A stretch of 64,000 nucleotides of DNA from Adhaeribacter terrigena (GCF_016623615.1 NZ_JAEHFX010000009.1:1-64000), one strand, 5' to 3'. Shown: positions 35,976 to 44,659, counted from the stretch's first letter. Notes: generated by a model not told the origin, from the letters alone. Numbers and translations: made by a program.

Positions 35976-37022
35976 ATGGAAGATCTGGAAGACGAAGACC
36001 TGGTATTAGACAGCGGCGATGCCGATTCGGATGAATTGTATGAGCACCACCGCATTGTAATAGATAAAAAGCAGAGCCTGCTCCGCATCGATAAATTTCT
36101 GATGGACCGCTTGCCTCATGCTACGCGCAATAAAATTCAGAATGCAATAGATGCGCACACCATTCTGGTGAACAACAAAGCCATAAAACCGAGCTATAAA
36201 GTTAAGCCGCTCGATGTGGTTACCATTACGCTGCCCGACCCGCCGCGCGATACCGAAGTGGTGCCGGAAGATATTCCGCTGAACATTGTGTACGAAGACG
36301 AGGAATTGCTGCTGGTAAATAAACCGGCCGGCATGGTGGTGCACCCGGCCTATGGAAACTGGACAGGTACCTTGGTAAATGCGCTTTCGTATTACCTGAA
36401 TAACCTCCCTACGAGCCGCAACGGCGCTATTCGTCCGGGTTTGGTGCACCGCATCGATAAAGATACTTCGGGCTTGCTCGTGATTGCGAAAACCGAGTTT
36501 GCGATGACGTATCTGGCCCGTCAGTTTTACGACCACAGCATTGAAAGAACCTATTATGCGCTGGTTTGGGGGGTGCCGAAAGAAGCGAAAGGCACCATTA
36601 CCGGCCACGTGGGCAGAAGCCTGAAAGACCGGCGGGTGATGAGCGTTTACCCGAACGGAGAGCAGGGAAAACACGCCGTTACGCACTACGAAGTGATGAA
36701 GTCGTTCAAATACGTATCGCTGGTGAAATGTAACCTGGAAACGGGGCGTTCGCACCAGATCCGGGCGCACATGAAATACCTGGGTCATCCGCTTTTCAGC
36801 GATGCTACCTATGGCGGCGATAAAATTCTGAAAGGGCAACCGGTTGGTTCGTATAAAACCTTTGTAGAGAACGCTTTTAAAATTATGCCGCGGCAGGCTT
36901 TGCACGCGCAAACGCTGGGTTTTATTCACCCGAAAACGAAGGAATTCCTACAGTTTTCTACCGAGCTTCCCGAAGATTTTAAACTGGCCTTGGCTAAATG
37001 GGAATTGTACGCGGAGCAGTAA
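35976..37022 (+). CDS. RluD-family pseudouridine synthase
   Basis: 348 residues: N-terminal acidic extension, S4 RNA-binding domain (about 35-85), then the RluA-family catalytic domain with GLVHRIDKDTSGLLVIAK carrying the catalytic Asp161, and HQIRAHMKYLGHPL later. Pseudouridylates 23S rRNA; RluD-type by domain layout, site not proven. An antisense open frame of over 300 codons is a composition shadow. Confidence 0.94.
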   Translation: MEDLEDEDLVLDSGDADSDELYEHHRIVIDKKQSLLRIDKFLMDRLPHATRNKIQNAIDAHTILVNNKAIKPSYKVKPLDVVTITLPDPPRDTEVVPEDIPLNIVYEDEELLLVNKPAGMVVHPAYGNWTGTLVNALSYYLNNLPTSRNGAIRPGLVHRIDKDTSGLLVIAKTEFAMTYLARQFYDHSIERTYYALVWGVPKEAKGTITGHVGRSLKDRRVMSVYPNGEQGKHAVTHYEVMKSFKYVSLVKCNLETGRSHQIRAHMKYLGHPLFSDATYGGDKILKGQPVGSYKTFVENAFKIMPRQALHAQTLGFIHPKTKEFLQFSTELPEDFKLALAKWELYAEQ

Positions 37023-37038
37023 CCAGTTTTTAAGGAGA

Positions 37039-37054
37039 AAAGCATAGCATTTTG
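37039..37054. repeat. Dispersed AAAA-NNN-TA-NNN-TTTT element
   Basis: AAAAGCATAGCATTTT, half-sites GCA and TGC, 17 bases after the rluD-like stop. Confidence 0.65.
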
Positions 37055-37074
37055 CAAAGCACTTTTTTAGGTGA

Positions 37075-37091
37075 AAAGCATAGCGTTTTTA
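37075..37091. repeat. Dispersed AAAA-NNN-TA-NNN-TTTT element
   Basis: AAAAGCATAGCGTTTTT, half-sites GCA and CGC, 20 bases beyond the previous copy. Confidence 0.7.
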
Positions 37092-37159
37092 TAGAGTAAA
37101 ATCCTTTGTAGTCTATAGTTTCAATCTAAAGCCGATCAGATAAGAAACGACGAACGAAT

Positions 37160-37335
37160 ATTGGGTCATTCTGAGCTTGTCGAAGAAACTAACGCGTACT
37201 GCTATGAAATTTCGCGCGCGGCAAGAAATTTCTTTCCTAAGTTTGTTTTCGTGCGGGTTCGGTATGCGTTAGTTCCCTCAGAGCTGTGCTCGGTCCTTTC
37301 GACTCGCGTCTCAGGAATGCTCGGGATGACGCAAT
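37160..37335. repeat. Inverted-repeat element (TCATTCTGAGC ... GGGATGACGCAAT), copy 2
   Basis: Same ends and internal TTTTCGTGCGGGTTCGG block as 18939-19094, with a different, longer right arm. Confidence 0.8.
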
Positions 37336-37384
37336 AAGTAAGGCATTGAGGTTAAGTTTACCTTCCTTAAAATGCGGTAAAAGG

Positions 37385-37399
37385 AAAACGCTATGGTTT
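37385..37399. repeat. Dispersed AAAA-NNN-TA-NNN-TTTT element
   Basis: AAAACGCTATGGTTT, half-sites CGC and CCA. Confidence 0.55.
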
Positions 37400-37438
37400 G
37401 AAGGGAAAAAGTAAGGTGAGCCCAAAACAGAATAAAAT

Positions 37439-37478
37439 AAAAAAAACGCCATTCAGTAATGAATGGCGTTTTTTTTAT
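37439..37478 (-). terminator. Bidirectional terminator
   Basis: Stem AACGCCATTC/GAATGGCGTT with A and T tracts on both sides. It ends the TPR gene on the minus strand and could also stop rightward transcripts. Confidence 0.88.
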
Positions 37479-37496
37479 TTTATTAAGCGATGAAGC

Positions 37497-39095
37497 TTAT
37501 TTCTTCGTTTTGGTTTTGCTTTTCACTTTACCGTTTACCACATCCGATAAGGTTTTAGCCTGCACGTTTCCTGGTTCCAGGGCCAGCACTTCTTTCAGGT
37601 GTTGGTTGGCTTTGGTATTATCCTTTTTCAGGTAGTTGTAGTAGGCTAAATAATAGTGCGCTTCAACCAGACCGGATTTGTTTTTATCTTTTTCGGCGGA
37701 AGCCAGTTCGATGTATTTATCGTAATGCGGCTTGGCTAAACCGGCTTTCGATTCCGGGTCTAAGTTCGCATTGGAGCGGGCACGCCATAAATAAGCCTGC
37801 GCATACGTTGGGTTATTGGTCGTGATCAGGGCATATAAGCTATCGGCCGATTTGTAATTTTTAGACTGATCGTAAAGATTGCCTAAATAATAATAATCGG
37901 TATTGGTAGGTTTGCTGCGGTTCATTTTATCGCGGTACAAAGCAATTGCTTTCGGGAAATTGTTTTGCTTCACGTAGATCTGGGCAATGTCGTTACGTAG
38001 GTCGGCGCGGCTAGAATCCATACTCAGGGCCTTATTGAAGCTGTTCAAGGCTTCGTCAGATTTATTGGCGCGGGCATAGATCTTTCCCTGGTATTCGTAA
38101 TCCGAAGCCAGTAATTTATCGGCCGGCGTAGTTTTAAAATAATCCTGAATGGCGGCCAGGGCTTTGTCGTCCTGTTTGGCTTCGTAGTACGAATAAGCCA
38201 GCAAGCGTTTCATTACCACGTTATCCGGGTCGCGTTTCAGCACTTCTTCGGCTTCTTTAATAGTACCAGCATAATCTTTGGTCAGGTACAGGAAAGAAGC
38301 ATAAACGGCACGGGTTTCCGGGGTGTTTTCCGACATGGCCACGTACTTTTTATAGTTATCCAGGGCCAGGTCGTATTTGCCGGCGAAGTAATAAAGTTCA
38401 CCCAGATCGCGGTAGGCCGGTGCATAATTCGGGTCCATGTTGATTACGGCCTGGTAAGCGTTCTGCGCTTCGTTGTAGTTACGCGAACGCACGCTTAACT
38501 GGCCTTTACGCAGGTGTGCCAAAGCGTATTTGCTGTCGGCTGCAATCGCGTTTTCGTAAGCCGTCATGGCTTCGCCGCCGCGTTTCAGCTCCAGCTGGGC
38601 ATCGCCGAGCATTACGTAAGCAGCCGCGTTTTTATTGTCGGCTTTCACCGCTTTGCTCAGATAATCTACGGCTTTGTTATAATCTTTGGCAGTAAGATAA
38701 GCATAACCAATGGTGGTCAGTACGCCGGAATCTTTCGATTTAGAGCGTTTCAGCGCATCGGCAAACTGCTTTTCAGCTTCGGCGGTATTGTTTTTTACCA
38801 GGGCAGCTTTACCGGCCGCCGCCATTCCCAGCGCCGATTTTTTATTCATACCGGCGGCAATATTGTAATACATTACAGCCGAATCCGGCTGACCGGCTTT
38901 CAGATAGGCATCGCCGAGAATGATATTGTTAATCTCGTTGTTCTGGTTCTTTACTACTTTCGAAAGGGTTTTCTTTGCTTCCCCGTAGCGTTCCATTTCT
39001 ATCAGCCGCTGGCCATCCTTAACGGTTTGGCCGATTGCCGACGAGAAGGAAAAAAGGCCCGCTATTAAGAGCGCATACTTCCAGTTCTTTGTCAT
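37497..39095 (-). CDS. TPR-repeat protein
   Basis: 532 residues, signal-like N-terminus (cleavage near AIGQ), then about a dozen tetratricopeptide repeats through most of the chain (for example AYRDLGELYYFAGKYDLALDNY, KALSMDSSRADLRNDIAQIYV) and a Lys-rich tail. Periplasmic scaffold by inference. It is the last gene of the exbB/tonB cluster, the position where such TPR proteins are typically found in Bacteroidetes. Confidence 0.9.
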   Translation of the reverse strand: MTKNWKYALLIAGLFSFSSAIGQTVKDGQRLIEMERYGEAKKTLSKVVKNQNNEINNIILGDAYLKAGQPDSAVMYYNIAAGMNKKSALGMAAAGKAALVKNNTAEAEKQFADALKRSKSKDSGVLTTIGYAYLTAKDYNKAVDYLSKAVKADNKNAAAYVMLGDAQLELKRGGEAMTAYENAIAADSKYALAHLRKGQLSVRSRNYNEAQNAYQAVINMDPNYAPAYRDLGELYYFAGKYDLALDNYKKYVAMSENTPETRAVYASFLYLTKDYAGTIKEAEEVLKRDPDNVVMKRLLAYSYYEAKQDDKALAAIQDYFKTTPADKLLASDYEYQGKIYARANKSDEALNSFNKALSMDSSRADLRNDIAQIYVKQNNFPKAIALYRDKMNRSKPTNTDYYYLGNLYDQSKNYKSADSLYALITTNNPTYAQAYLWRARSNANLDPESKAGLAKPHYDKYIELASAEKDKNKSGLVEAHYYLAYYNYLKKDNTKANQHLKEVLALEPGNVQAKTLSDVVNGKVKSKTKTKK

Positions 39096-39159
39096 GGGTG
39101 TTGTTTTTATAAGATTGAATTGAGAAAAATGGTATTACGTTTAGAAAATAAAGTAGTTA

Positions 39160-40113
39160 TTATTTCACTTCTACCAGTCTCACCACCCCGCGGGCGGGAG
39201 CCAGACCAGCTTTGAGCACAATACGCTGCCCTTTATCTCCGGCCGAGAACGAAACAAACCCCGTGCCAAGTCCGGCGCGGGCCTCGCGGCTGATGATATA
39301 CACCTCGCGGAATAAAGGATAAGATTTCTGCACCAGGTAAGCCTGGTAGGGTTGCACGTAACTATCAGGATTGGCAGGATTATGCTCCCGGCTTACCGCT
39401 ACCACTTTCACTTTATTAATAAAGCCAACGGCGGTGCTGTCGTCGAAATCGCTGATCCAGTTCGCTCCGATCACGCCAATGGCATTTTTGTTTTCCGTTA
39501 CATAATCTATTACCGCCGGAATGGATTTTGAAGCGTAAGCCGTTGCCGGTAATGGGGCTTTATTGGTAATGGAATCGCGCACAAAACGGGCCGTGCTGGA
39601 ATTGGCGTTATCGAAAACAATGGCAATATTACCCAGTTTGGAAGCCGGATTTACCTGTTTCCAGGAAGCGGCTTTGCCGCTGAAAATTTCGCGCAACTGC
39701 GGCAGCGAAAGCAAGGTATCGGTGTTTTCCGGGTGCAGAATTAAAGCAATGCCATCGGTCGCAATTTTGGTTACACGCGGGGTGATCTGCGCTTTTTCAA
39801 AAACCTGGGTTTCGGAAGGAGTAAGGGTCCGGGATACAATGGCCAACCGGGCGCTGTCCTGCAAAAGCGCTTTTATGGCTTCGCTTTCGGCAGCGTACGT
39901 AGCATTGATCTTCGCATTTTTGTAAAGCTTATGAAAAACGTTCAGCTGCGTTTCTATTATCGGCTTAAAGGTTTCGTCTACGCTTATCTTAATGGAGCCG
40001 GAAGTTGGCGTATCGGAAGGGCCTTTATTACCCGATTGGTTGCAACTGCTCAACAATACGGTAAATAGACCGCCGGTAAGCAACAAAGCGCGGATTGCTT
40101 TTATGTTTTTCAT
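39160..40113 (-). CDS. PstS-like substrate-binding lipoprotein
   Basis: 317 residues from the ATG at 40113, chosen because it gives a lipoprotein signal with lipobox LLSSC; 12 further upstream codons are not signal-like. PBP-like fold with ISVDETFKPIIETQLNVF, a SRTLTPSE turn and GIALILHPENTDTLLSLPQLREIFSGKAASWKQV, as in phosphate-binding PstS proteins. No pstC/A/B genes lie nearby, so it probably serves the TonB/ExbB cluster rather than an ABC transporter. Confidence 0.88.
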   Translation of the reverse strand: MKNIKAIRALLLTGGLFTVLLSSCNQSGNKGPSDTPTSGSIKISVDETFKPIIETQLNVFHKLYKNAKINATYAAESEAIKALLQDSARLAIVSRTLTPSETQVFEKAQITPRVTKIATDGIALILHPENTDTLLSLPQLREIFSGKAASWKQVNPASKLGNIAIVFDNANSSTARFVRDSITNKAPLPATAYASKSIPAVIDYVTENKNAIGVIGANWISDFDDSTAVGFINKVKVVAVSREHNPANPDSYVQPYQAYLVQKSYPLFREVYIISREARAGLGTGFVSFSAGDKGQRIVLKAGLAPARGVVRLVEVK

Positions 40114-40257
40114 GTTCCTGAAACGTGAATTCTGCAAGGTTGATGGCACAAATCTAACAATTCTCTTAATAAGACAGCAGCGCCGGCCGCATTGTTTTTC
40201 TGCTTCCGGCGCTGCCGTTTACTTTTATCTTGTTCTTATAACGCTGGTTTATTTAAA

Positions 40258-40515
40258 TTATTCTTCGCGGTGGTTACGGTTCCGGGTTTTAAAATGTTCC
40301 TGGTAAACCCTTACCATCCGGATAATGCCATATATGACCAGCACTGCACCCAAAATTTTTTTCGTAGTGTCGTCTAAACGAACCTGGTCGGGCCGGGAAA
40401 AGAACAGGAATACGCCAATGGCCGGATATACCAGCGTCATGACGAGTGAAAAATATTTTACAAATTTGGTGTAGGTGCTTTCCGGCTGGTTGCGTGGATT
40501 TCTGGGTTCAAACAT
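40258..40515 (-). CDS. Small membrane protein, unrecognised
   Basis: 85 residues with two hydrophobic segments (about 22-40 and 54-69) and a basic C-terminus. Located between the TonB-family gene and the pstS-like gene in the same direction. No family assigned; position suggests a link to this envelope cluster. Confidence 0.8.
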   Translation of the reverse strand: MFEPRNPRNQPESTYTKFVKYFSLVMTLVYPAIGVFLFFSRPDQVRLDDTTKKILGAVLVIYGIIRMVRVYQEHFKTRNRNHREE

Positions 40516-40576
40516 AAAACGTAGTTTTTAGTCCTGAAAAGATACGGTTTTTGGGGAGGAAAGTCGGGATGTGGGT

Positions 40577-41341
40577 TTAATTTTTGTGTTTTGCTTTTTT
40601 TGCGGAAGCATTGCTGAAAGTTACCGGTACATAAAAAGGCACAGCCACTTTACGTTCACCAAAGCGGGCTGGTTCCCAGGCTGGCATTTCGTTTATGATG
40701 CGCAAGGCTTCTGCATCTAAAGCTGGGTCAATTGATTTCATAATGATGGGATTTTGCAAAGCGCCGGTTTCAGTAACTTGAAATTTTACTACCACGGTGC
40801 CTTCAATGCCTTTTTTGCGGAGCGCCTTGGGATACTTCAGGTTCTCGGTCAGGAATCTCTCCATTGCTTCCTGCCCGCCCGGAAATTCCGGATTTTTGGT
40901 AACGGTTGCATAACCTTTGGTTATCGTTGGGGCATTTCTTAACCGAACTTGTTTATCTTCTAAAGTAAACCGCAGTGGGAGGGTAAATTTCACCCGAACA
41001 ATCCGGCCGTTTATTTTACCAGGAATCCACAAAGGCATGGCTTTAAGCATACGCAAACCTTCCTGGTCAAGCGCTTCGCCAACTGGTTTCAACACGGTTA
41101 AATCACTCAAACTGCCATCTTTATTCACCACAAAAGAATAAACGCCCAGACCTTGCAGTTCCTGCTTTATAGCTGCTTCCGGGTAAATAAAGCTTTTCTG
41201 TAAATGTTGCTGCAATTCCAGGTCACCACCCGGAAACTGGGGTAGTTGTTCTACCATCTGGTAAATTCCATTGTCCTGATCTTGCGCCCAGGACGGAAAA
41301 AACGCTATCAAAAAAGCGGTAAAAAGTAAAAGTTGTTTCAT
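40577..41341 (-). CDS. Secreted protein with two TonB C-terminal domains
   Basis: 254 residues from the ATG at 41341, which starts a signal peptide (MKQLLLFTAFLIAFF, cleavage near SWAQ). Two tandem TonB C-terminal domains: about 35-138 (LPQFPGGDLELQQHLQKSF ... FTLPLRFTLE) and about 155-245 (NPEFPGGQEAMERFL ... VPVTF). Unlike its two neighbours it has no membrane anchor and no Pro-rich spacer, so it is not a classical TonB. Role unknown. Confidence 0.85.
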   Translation of the reverse strand: MKQLLLFTAFLIAFFPSWAQDQDNGIYQMVEQLPQFPGGDLELQQHLQKSFIYPEAAIKQELQGLGVYSFVVNKDGSLSDLTVLKPVGEALDQEGLRMLKAMPLWIPGKINGRIVRVKFTLPLRFTLEDKQVRLRNAPTITKGYATVTKNPEFPGGQEAMERFLTENLKYPKALRKKGIEGTVVVKFQVTETGALQNPIIMKSIDPALDAEALRIINEMPAWEPARFGERKVAVPFYVPVTFSNASAKKAKHKN

Positions 41342-41410
41342 GCTAGAATCTAAGTTCGGAAACGCAAAGCTACGGTTTTGTAACAATTATTGAAAGATGA
41401 AAAGATGTAC

Positions 41411-41426
41411 AAAACGCTATGCTTTT
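41411..41426. repeat. Dispersed AAAA-NNN-TA-NNN-TTTT element
   Basis: AAAACGCTATGCTTTT, half-sites CGC and GCA, 10 bases beyond the terminator of the second TonB gene. Confidence 0.75.
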
Positions 41427-41436
41427 AAAGCAAAAA

Positions 41437-41466
41437 ACTCCGGAGCTTTCTTTGCTCCGGAGTTTT
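41437..41466 (-). terminator. Rho-independent terminator
   Basis: Stem ACTCCGGAGC/GCTCCGGAGT followed on the minus strand by T; lies just after the stop of the TonB gene at 41473. Confidence 0.85.
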
Positions 41467-41468
41467 CT

Positions 41469-41482
41469 AAAGCTATGGTTTT
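41469..41482. repeat. Element-like sequence overlapping the tonB 3' end
   Basis: AAAGCTATGGTTTT encodes, on the minus strand, the final KP and the TAG stop of the TonB protein. Similar to the dispersed element but with a shortened left arm. Confidence 0.45.
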
Positions 41483-42306
41483 AAAGTGAACCGGATGGGT
41501 AACGTATAGCGCACTTTCACGGCTTTGCCGTTTTGCATACCCGGTTTCCAGGCCGGCATGTTCCGGATCACGCGCGTGGCTTCTTCGTCGGTGCCGCCGC
41601 CCAGGTTTTTGAGAATGGTTAAACCAGTAATACGGCCTTCTTCGTTCACCACAAACTGCACCACTACCAAACCCTGCAACCGGTTGCGTTCGGCTAAAGA
41701 TGGGTAACGGATATTTTCGCTCAGGTATTTCATCATGGCCGTTTCGCCGCCCGGAAATTCGGGGTTTACTTCCACAAAATCGAATATCTTGTTTTCCGGC
41801 ACTATTATTTCCCCGCCAGTGGTTCCGGTGCCCGTATTCGGGATCACGCTGGTACCGCCGTTGCCCTCGCTGGTAGTTTTTCCGGGTTCTATGCCCGGCG
41901 GCAGGTTCACATCTATCAGGGTTTTATTGCCGTTGGTAGTAACTACCGGGTCTATTAATTCCTGGGTGGCGCCGGAGGCCGGCGTGGCTTCCTGGGGCGG
42001 TTTTACGTCGGCAGGCGTAGGTGGGGGCGTAAGGTCTTCCGGAATAGGCGGAATGTAAATATCCTCAATAATCATGGGCCCATTCGTTGGAATGGACGGT
42101 GCATCTACAAATTCCTTCGGAAAGAGCTTGTTAATGATGATCGGCAGACTCAGTAAAAGCATAAACAACATAATTGCCGTGACGAGGCCACGGTATAAGT
42201 TGCGGGTGTAGATCTTCCGGAGCAGGTAAGCACCATACTCGCGGTTTCTTCCTTCAAAAACAATGTCGTCGAAGGTGGTTTGGGTGGCAAAATTGCTACT
42301 TGTCAT
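41473..42306 (-). CDS. TonB family protein
   Basis: 277 residues: cytoplasmic N-terminus with FDDIVFEGRNREYGAYLLRKIY, one membrane helix (about 38-58), a Pro/Thr-rich spacer (about 90-115), a Gly-rich linker, and a TonB C-terminal domain (about 180-277, VNPEFPGGETAMMKYLSENIRYP). Couples the proton motive force sensed by ExbBD to outer-membrane TonB-dependent receptors. Paralogue of the next gene upstream. Confidence 0.92.
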   Translation of the reverse strand: MTSSNFATQTTFDDIVFEGRNREYGAYLLRKIYTRNLYRGLVTAIMLFMLLLSLPIIINKLFPKEFVDAPSIPTNGPMIIEDIYIPPIPEDLTPPPTPADVKPPQEATPASGATQELIDPVVTTNGNKTLIDVNLPPGIEPGKTTSEGNGGTSVIPNTGTGTTGGEIIVPENKIFDFVEVNPEFPGGETAMMKYLSENIRYPSLAERNRLQGLVVVQFVVNEEGRITGLTILKNLGGGTDEEATRVIRNMPAWKPGMQNGKAVKVRYTLPIRFTLKP

Positions 42307-42499
42307 AAAACGGACCGGTTAAAAGTGAATATGAATAATTGAAAAGGTCACGCAATGAGCCCGCAAAAAATGTATGTGGGAAGTAGAATTTTATGCCATA
42401 GAAGATCGGTTAAAAATGAAACGTTGGAAGGGGATTAATATATAGAGAAACGCTATGCTATAATTTATGTTGTGCATTTATGCAGACTTTTTTTGCCCG

Positions 42500-42517
42500 A
42501 AATCCTAGCGTTTTTTT
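42500..42517. repeat. Dispersed AAAA-NNN-TA-NNN-TTTT element
   Basis: AAATCCTAGCGTTTTTTT, half-sites TCC and CGC. A weaker copy (GAAACGCTATGCTAT) lies at 42446-42460. Confidence 0.6.
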
Positions 42518-42553
42518 CAGCCGACTTCCAACTGTAAATCTTTGCAATAATAA

Positions 42554-42585
42554 AAACCTCCCAGGTTTAGAAACCTGGGAGGTTT
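42554..42585 (-). terminator. Strong perfect hairpin, possible second terminator
   Basis: AAACCTCCCAGGTTT pairs perfectly with AAACCTGGGAGGTTT. A T/A-rich tail follows on the minus strand, so it may back up the terminator at 42617. Confidence 0.65.
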
Positions 42586-42590
42586 ACGTG

Positions 42591-42606
42591 AAAACGGTAG
42601 GGTTTT
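42591..42606. repeat. Dispersed AAAA-NNN-TA-NNN-TTTT element
   Basis: AAAACGGTAGGGTTTT, half-sites CGG and CCC, between two hairpins. Confidence 0.75.
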
Positions 42607-42611
42607 AAACG

Positions 42612-42644
42612 AAAAAACTCCGGACTATTAAGCCCGGAGTTTTT
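42612..42644 (-). terminator. Rho-independent terminator
   Basis: Stem AACTCCGG/CCGGAGTT with A/T tracts, just after the tonB stop at 42668. Confidence 0.85.
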
Positions 42645-42667
42645 ATGTAAGTAGTATTTCTTACTAA

Positions 42668-43486
42668 TTATTTAATGCTGAAGAGCACCGGCAGGGTGAA
42701 TTTAACTTTTACCGCACGGCCGTTCTGTTTACCAGGGCGCCATTTCGGCATTGTTTTCACTACCCGGATCGCTTCTTCGTCGGTACCGCCGCCCAGTGGC
42801 TTCAGAATTTTAATGTCTGAAATTTCACCGTTCTGGTCTACTACGAAAGAAAGGATAACCCGGCCTTCCAGACCATTACGCTGCGCTACCGATGGGTAAC
42901 GAATGTTCTGGCCTAAGAATTTCATCATGGCTTCCTGCCCGCCCGGGAATTCCGGCTGCTGTTCCACGAATTCGAAAACTTTGTCTTCTACCACATCGGC
43001 TACTGCTGCATCTCCGGTTCCTTCCAGGCCCGAAAGATCTGGCTTGGTGGTAGTACCTTCCTGCGTTTTCACGTCTACGGCAGCTTCTTTCAGCTCTTCC
43101 ACGTCCGGCACCTCTTCCTTCCGCACTTCCTCATCCTTTTTAATTACCGGTGGCGTAAACTTAATGGTTTTCTGTACCGGTGGTGGTGGTGGCTCTGCGG
43201 GTGGTGGCGGTGGCGGCGGTGGCGTAGTTTTATCAATTGGCGGTGGCTCTGCCAACGTGTTTACGTCTACCACGGCTACGTGCTCTTCTACGGCTTCTTC
43301 CGGGAAAATATACTTGGAAAGTACCGGAGCCGCCAAAAAGATCATGAAAAGCGCAATGGCAATAAATAAGCCGCGGGTTACGTGTTTGTTGTAAACCTTA
43401 CGGAGCATGTAGGCACCGTACTCGCGGTTGCGGCCCTCAAAAACAATGTCGTCGAGGGTGGCGTTGGCATAATTCTTATTTTCCAT
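42668..43486 (-). CDS. tonB: TonB, energy-transducing protein
   Basis: 272 residues: DDIVFEGRNREYGAYMLRKVY N-terminus, membrane helix (about 38-58), a Pro-rich spacer with runs of Pro (about 82-106), and a TonB C-terminal domain (about 180-272, QPEFPGGQEAMMKFLGQNIRYPS). The start overlaps the upstream exbD by 11 bases, so it is part of the exbB-exbD-exbD-tonB operon. Confidence 0.94.
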   Translation of the reverse strand: MENKNYANATLDDIVFEGRNREYGAYMLRKVYNKHVTRGLFIAIALFMIFLAAPVLSKYIFPEEAVEEHVAVVDVNTLAEPPPIDKTTPPPPPPPPAEPPPPPVQKTIKFTPPVIKKDEEVRKEEVPDVEELKEAAVDVKTQEGTTTKPDLSGLEGTGDAAVADVVEDKVFEFVEQQPEFPGGQEAMMKFLGQNIRYPSVAQRNGLEGRVILSFVVDQNGEISDIKILKPLGGGTDEEAIRVVKTMPKWRPGKQNGRAVKVKFTLPVLFSIK

Positions 43487-44015
43487 CAGGCGCGCCGGTT
43501 ACAGTTTCCAATAATTTCGTATCAAGGTCGGTCATTTCTACCAGGGCGTAACGGCGGGTATTGGTAATATTCATTTCATCCAGAATATCTACCACGTTCT
43601 TGTAACGTGCCGTTTTTACCGGCTTTATCAGCACGGTAAGTTTAGGAATGGTACGACCCAGATCCAGTAAAACCTGACGGATTCCTTTATCGGAAAAGTC
43701 GGTGCTTTTTAGTTCCGGTTGCGATTTACCGTCGTTCAATCCCTGGTAATAATAAACTTTATCGTTCTTGCCTAAGATCACGGTCAAGGCCTCAGAAGCT
43801 TTCAACTCGGTTTGTTCAACCGGGTCTTTCGCTTTCACAGGCATGTTTATTTCCATGGTCTGTGGCTTGTTGAAGGTGGTGGTGAGCATGAAAAAGGTAA
43901 GCAAAAGGAATGCTAAGTCTACCATAGGCGTCATGTCGATCTTGGTCGACATTTTCTTAGCCCGCTTCTTCCCGCCTTTACCGCCACCGTCACCTTTTGG
44001 TTGTATTTCAGCCAT
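43476..44015 (-). CDS. exbD: ExbD/TolR family protein, second copy
   Basis: 179 residues: basic N-terminus, one membrane helix (about 30-50) with IDMTPMVDLAFLLLTFF containing the conserved Asp33, then a periplasmic domain. Forms the proton channel with ExbB. Lies four bases after the first exbD and overlaps tonB. Confidence 0.93.
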   Translation of the reverse strand: MAEIQPKGDGGGKGGKKRAKKMSTKIDMTPMVDLAFLLLTFFMLTTTFNKPQTMEINMPVKAKDPVEQTELKASEALTVILGKNDKVYYYQGLNDGKSQPELKSTDFSDKGIRQVLLDLGRTIPKLTVLIKPVKTARYKNVVDILDEMNITNTRRYALVEMTDLDTKLLETVTGAPDGK

Positions 44016-44019
44016 CTTC

Positions 44020-44634
44020 TTATCTCGGTTTGTAGTTAGAAGGTTTCATTTCCATGTCGGTAATCAGGTTGAACCGGTTTACCTTTTTCTCCTGCAACAC
44101 TTCAATAATCCGCTGAATGGTTGGAACATCCGTGCTTTGGTCGCCTTTAATGGCCACTACCACATCCGGATTAGTAAGCCGGGTTTGAAGCACCCAGTCG
44201 CCCAATTCATTTTTAACCGAATCGAAAGGAATTCCGGGTTGGGTTATTTTTTTGCGCTGTTCCGGGGCCATTGCCAGATACGATTTCAAACCAGCCATCG
44301 GCATGCCGAAGCTGTTGGTTAATTCGAACGTTCTTCTTTCTTCTTCAGAAAAGGAAACGTTGTATTTGGCGCCCATCTTATCGAGGAGACTGAGTCTGGT
44401 TGGTTGGCCATCTACGCCGTAAAAAACGCGGTTGTCACTTCCAATTGTTATCGTAATAACGTCTTTTTCGGGAAGCTTAATTTCCGAAATAGAAGAAGGG
44501 GTATCGACAATCAACTTTTCTTCCTGCGAAGGTGTAGCGGTAAGCATAAAGAATGTTACCAGCAAGAACGCCAAGTCAACCATGGGAGTCATATCCAGTG
44601 AAGGACTGGTCCGATGTACTTTAACTTTAGGCAT
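44020..44634 (-). CDS. exbD: ExbD/TolR family protein, first copy
   Basis: 204 residues: DMTPMVDLAFLLVTFFM (membrane helix with Asp20), then a periplasmic domain with an insertion relative to the other copy. Starts 25 bases after the exbB stop. Confidence 0.93.
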   Translation of the reverse strand: MPKVKVHRTSPSLDMTPMVDLAFLLVTFFMLTATPSQEEKLIVDTPSSISEIKLPEKDVITITIGSDNRVFYGVDGQPTRLSLLDKMGAKYNVSFSEEERRTFELTNSFGMPMAGLKSYLAMAPEQRKKITQPGIPFDSVKNELGDWVLQTRLTNPDVVVAIKGDQSTDVPTIQRIIEVLQEKKVNRFNLITDMEMKPSNYKPR

Positions 44635-44659
44635 ATTTAAAAATCTGCAGTTTTAGAAA

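Larger units (their letters stand above)
37023..37496. other. Convergent intergenic region with inverted-repeat element
   Basis: 474 bases between convergent genes. Contains dispersed elements at 37039, 37075 and 37385, the 176-base inverted-repeat element at 37160-37335, and a bidirectional terminator next to the TPR gene. No gene seen. Confidence 0.6.
42307..42667. other. Intergenic region between two tonB genes
   Basis: 361 bases with dispersed elements at 42445, 42500 and 42591, a long perfect hairpin (42554-42585) and the terminator of the upstream tonB (42617-42640). No gene seen. The region splits the cluster into two transcripts. Confidence 0.6.

Noticed and set aside
36006-36929. 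307-codon open frame antisense to the rluD-like gene
   Set aside because: Shadow of a GC-biased third codon position; no ribosome binding site and His/Arg/Phe-rich composition typical of antisense frames.
38514-39068. 184-codon frame antisense to the TPR gene
   Set aside because: TPR repeats on the sense strand explain the DNA; the antisense is repetitive noise.
43160-43250. GGTGGT/GGCGGT-rich tract as a possible repeat array
   Set aside because: It encodes the Pro-rich spacer of TonB; codon repetition explains it.
43768-44322. 184-codon plus-strand frame across the two exbD genes
   Set aside because: Antisense to clear ExbD proteins; crosses a gene boundary.
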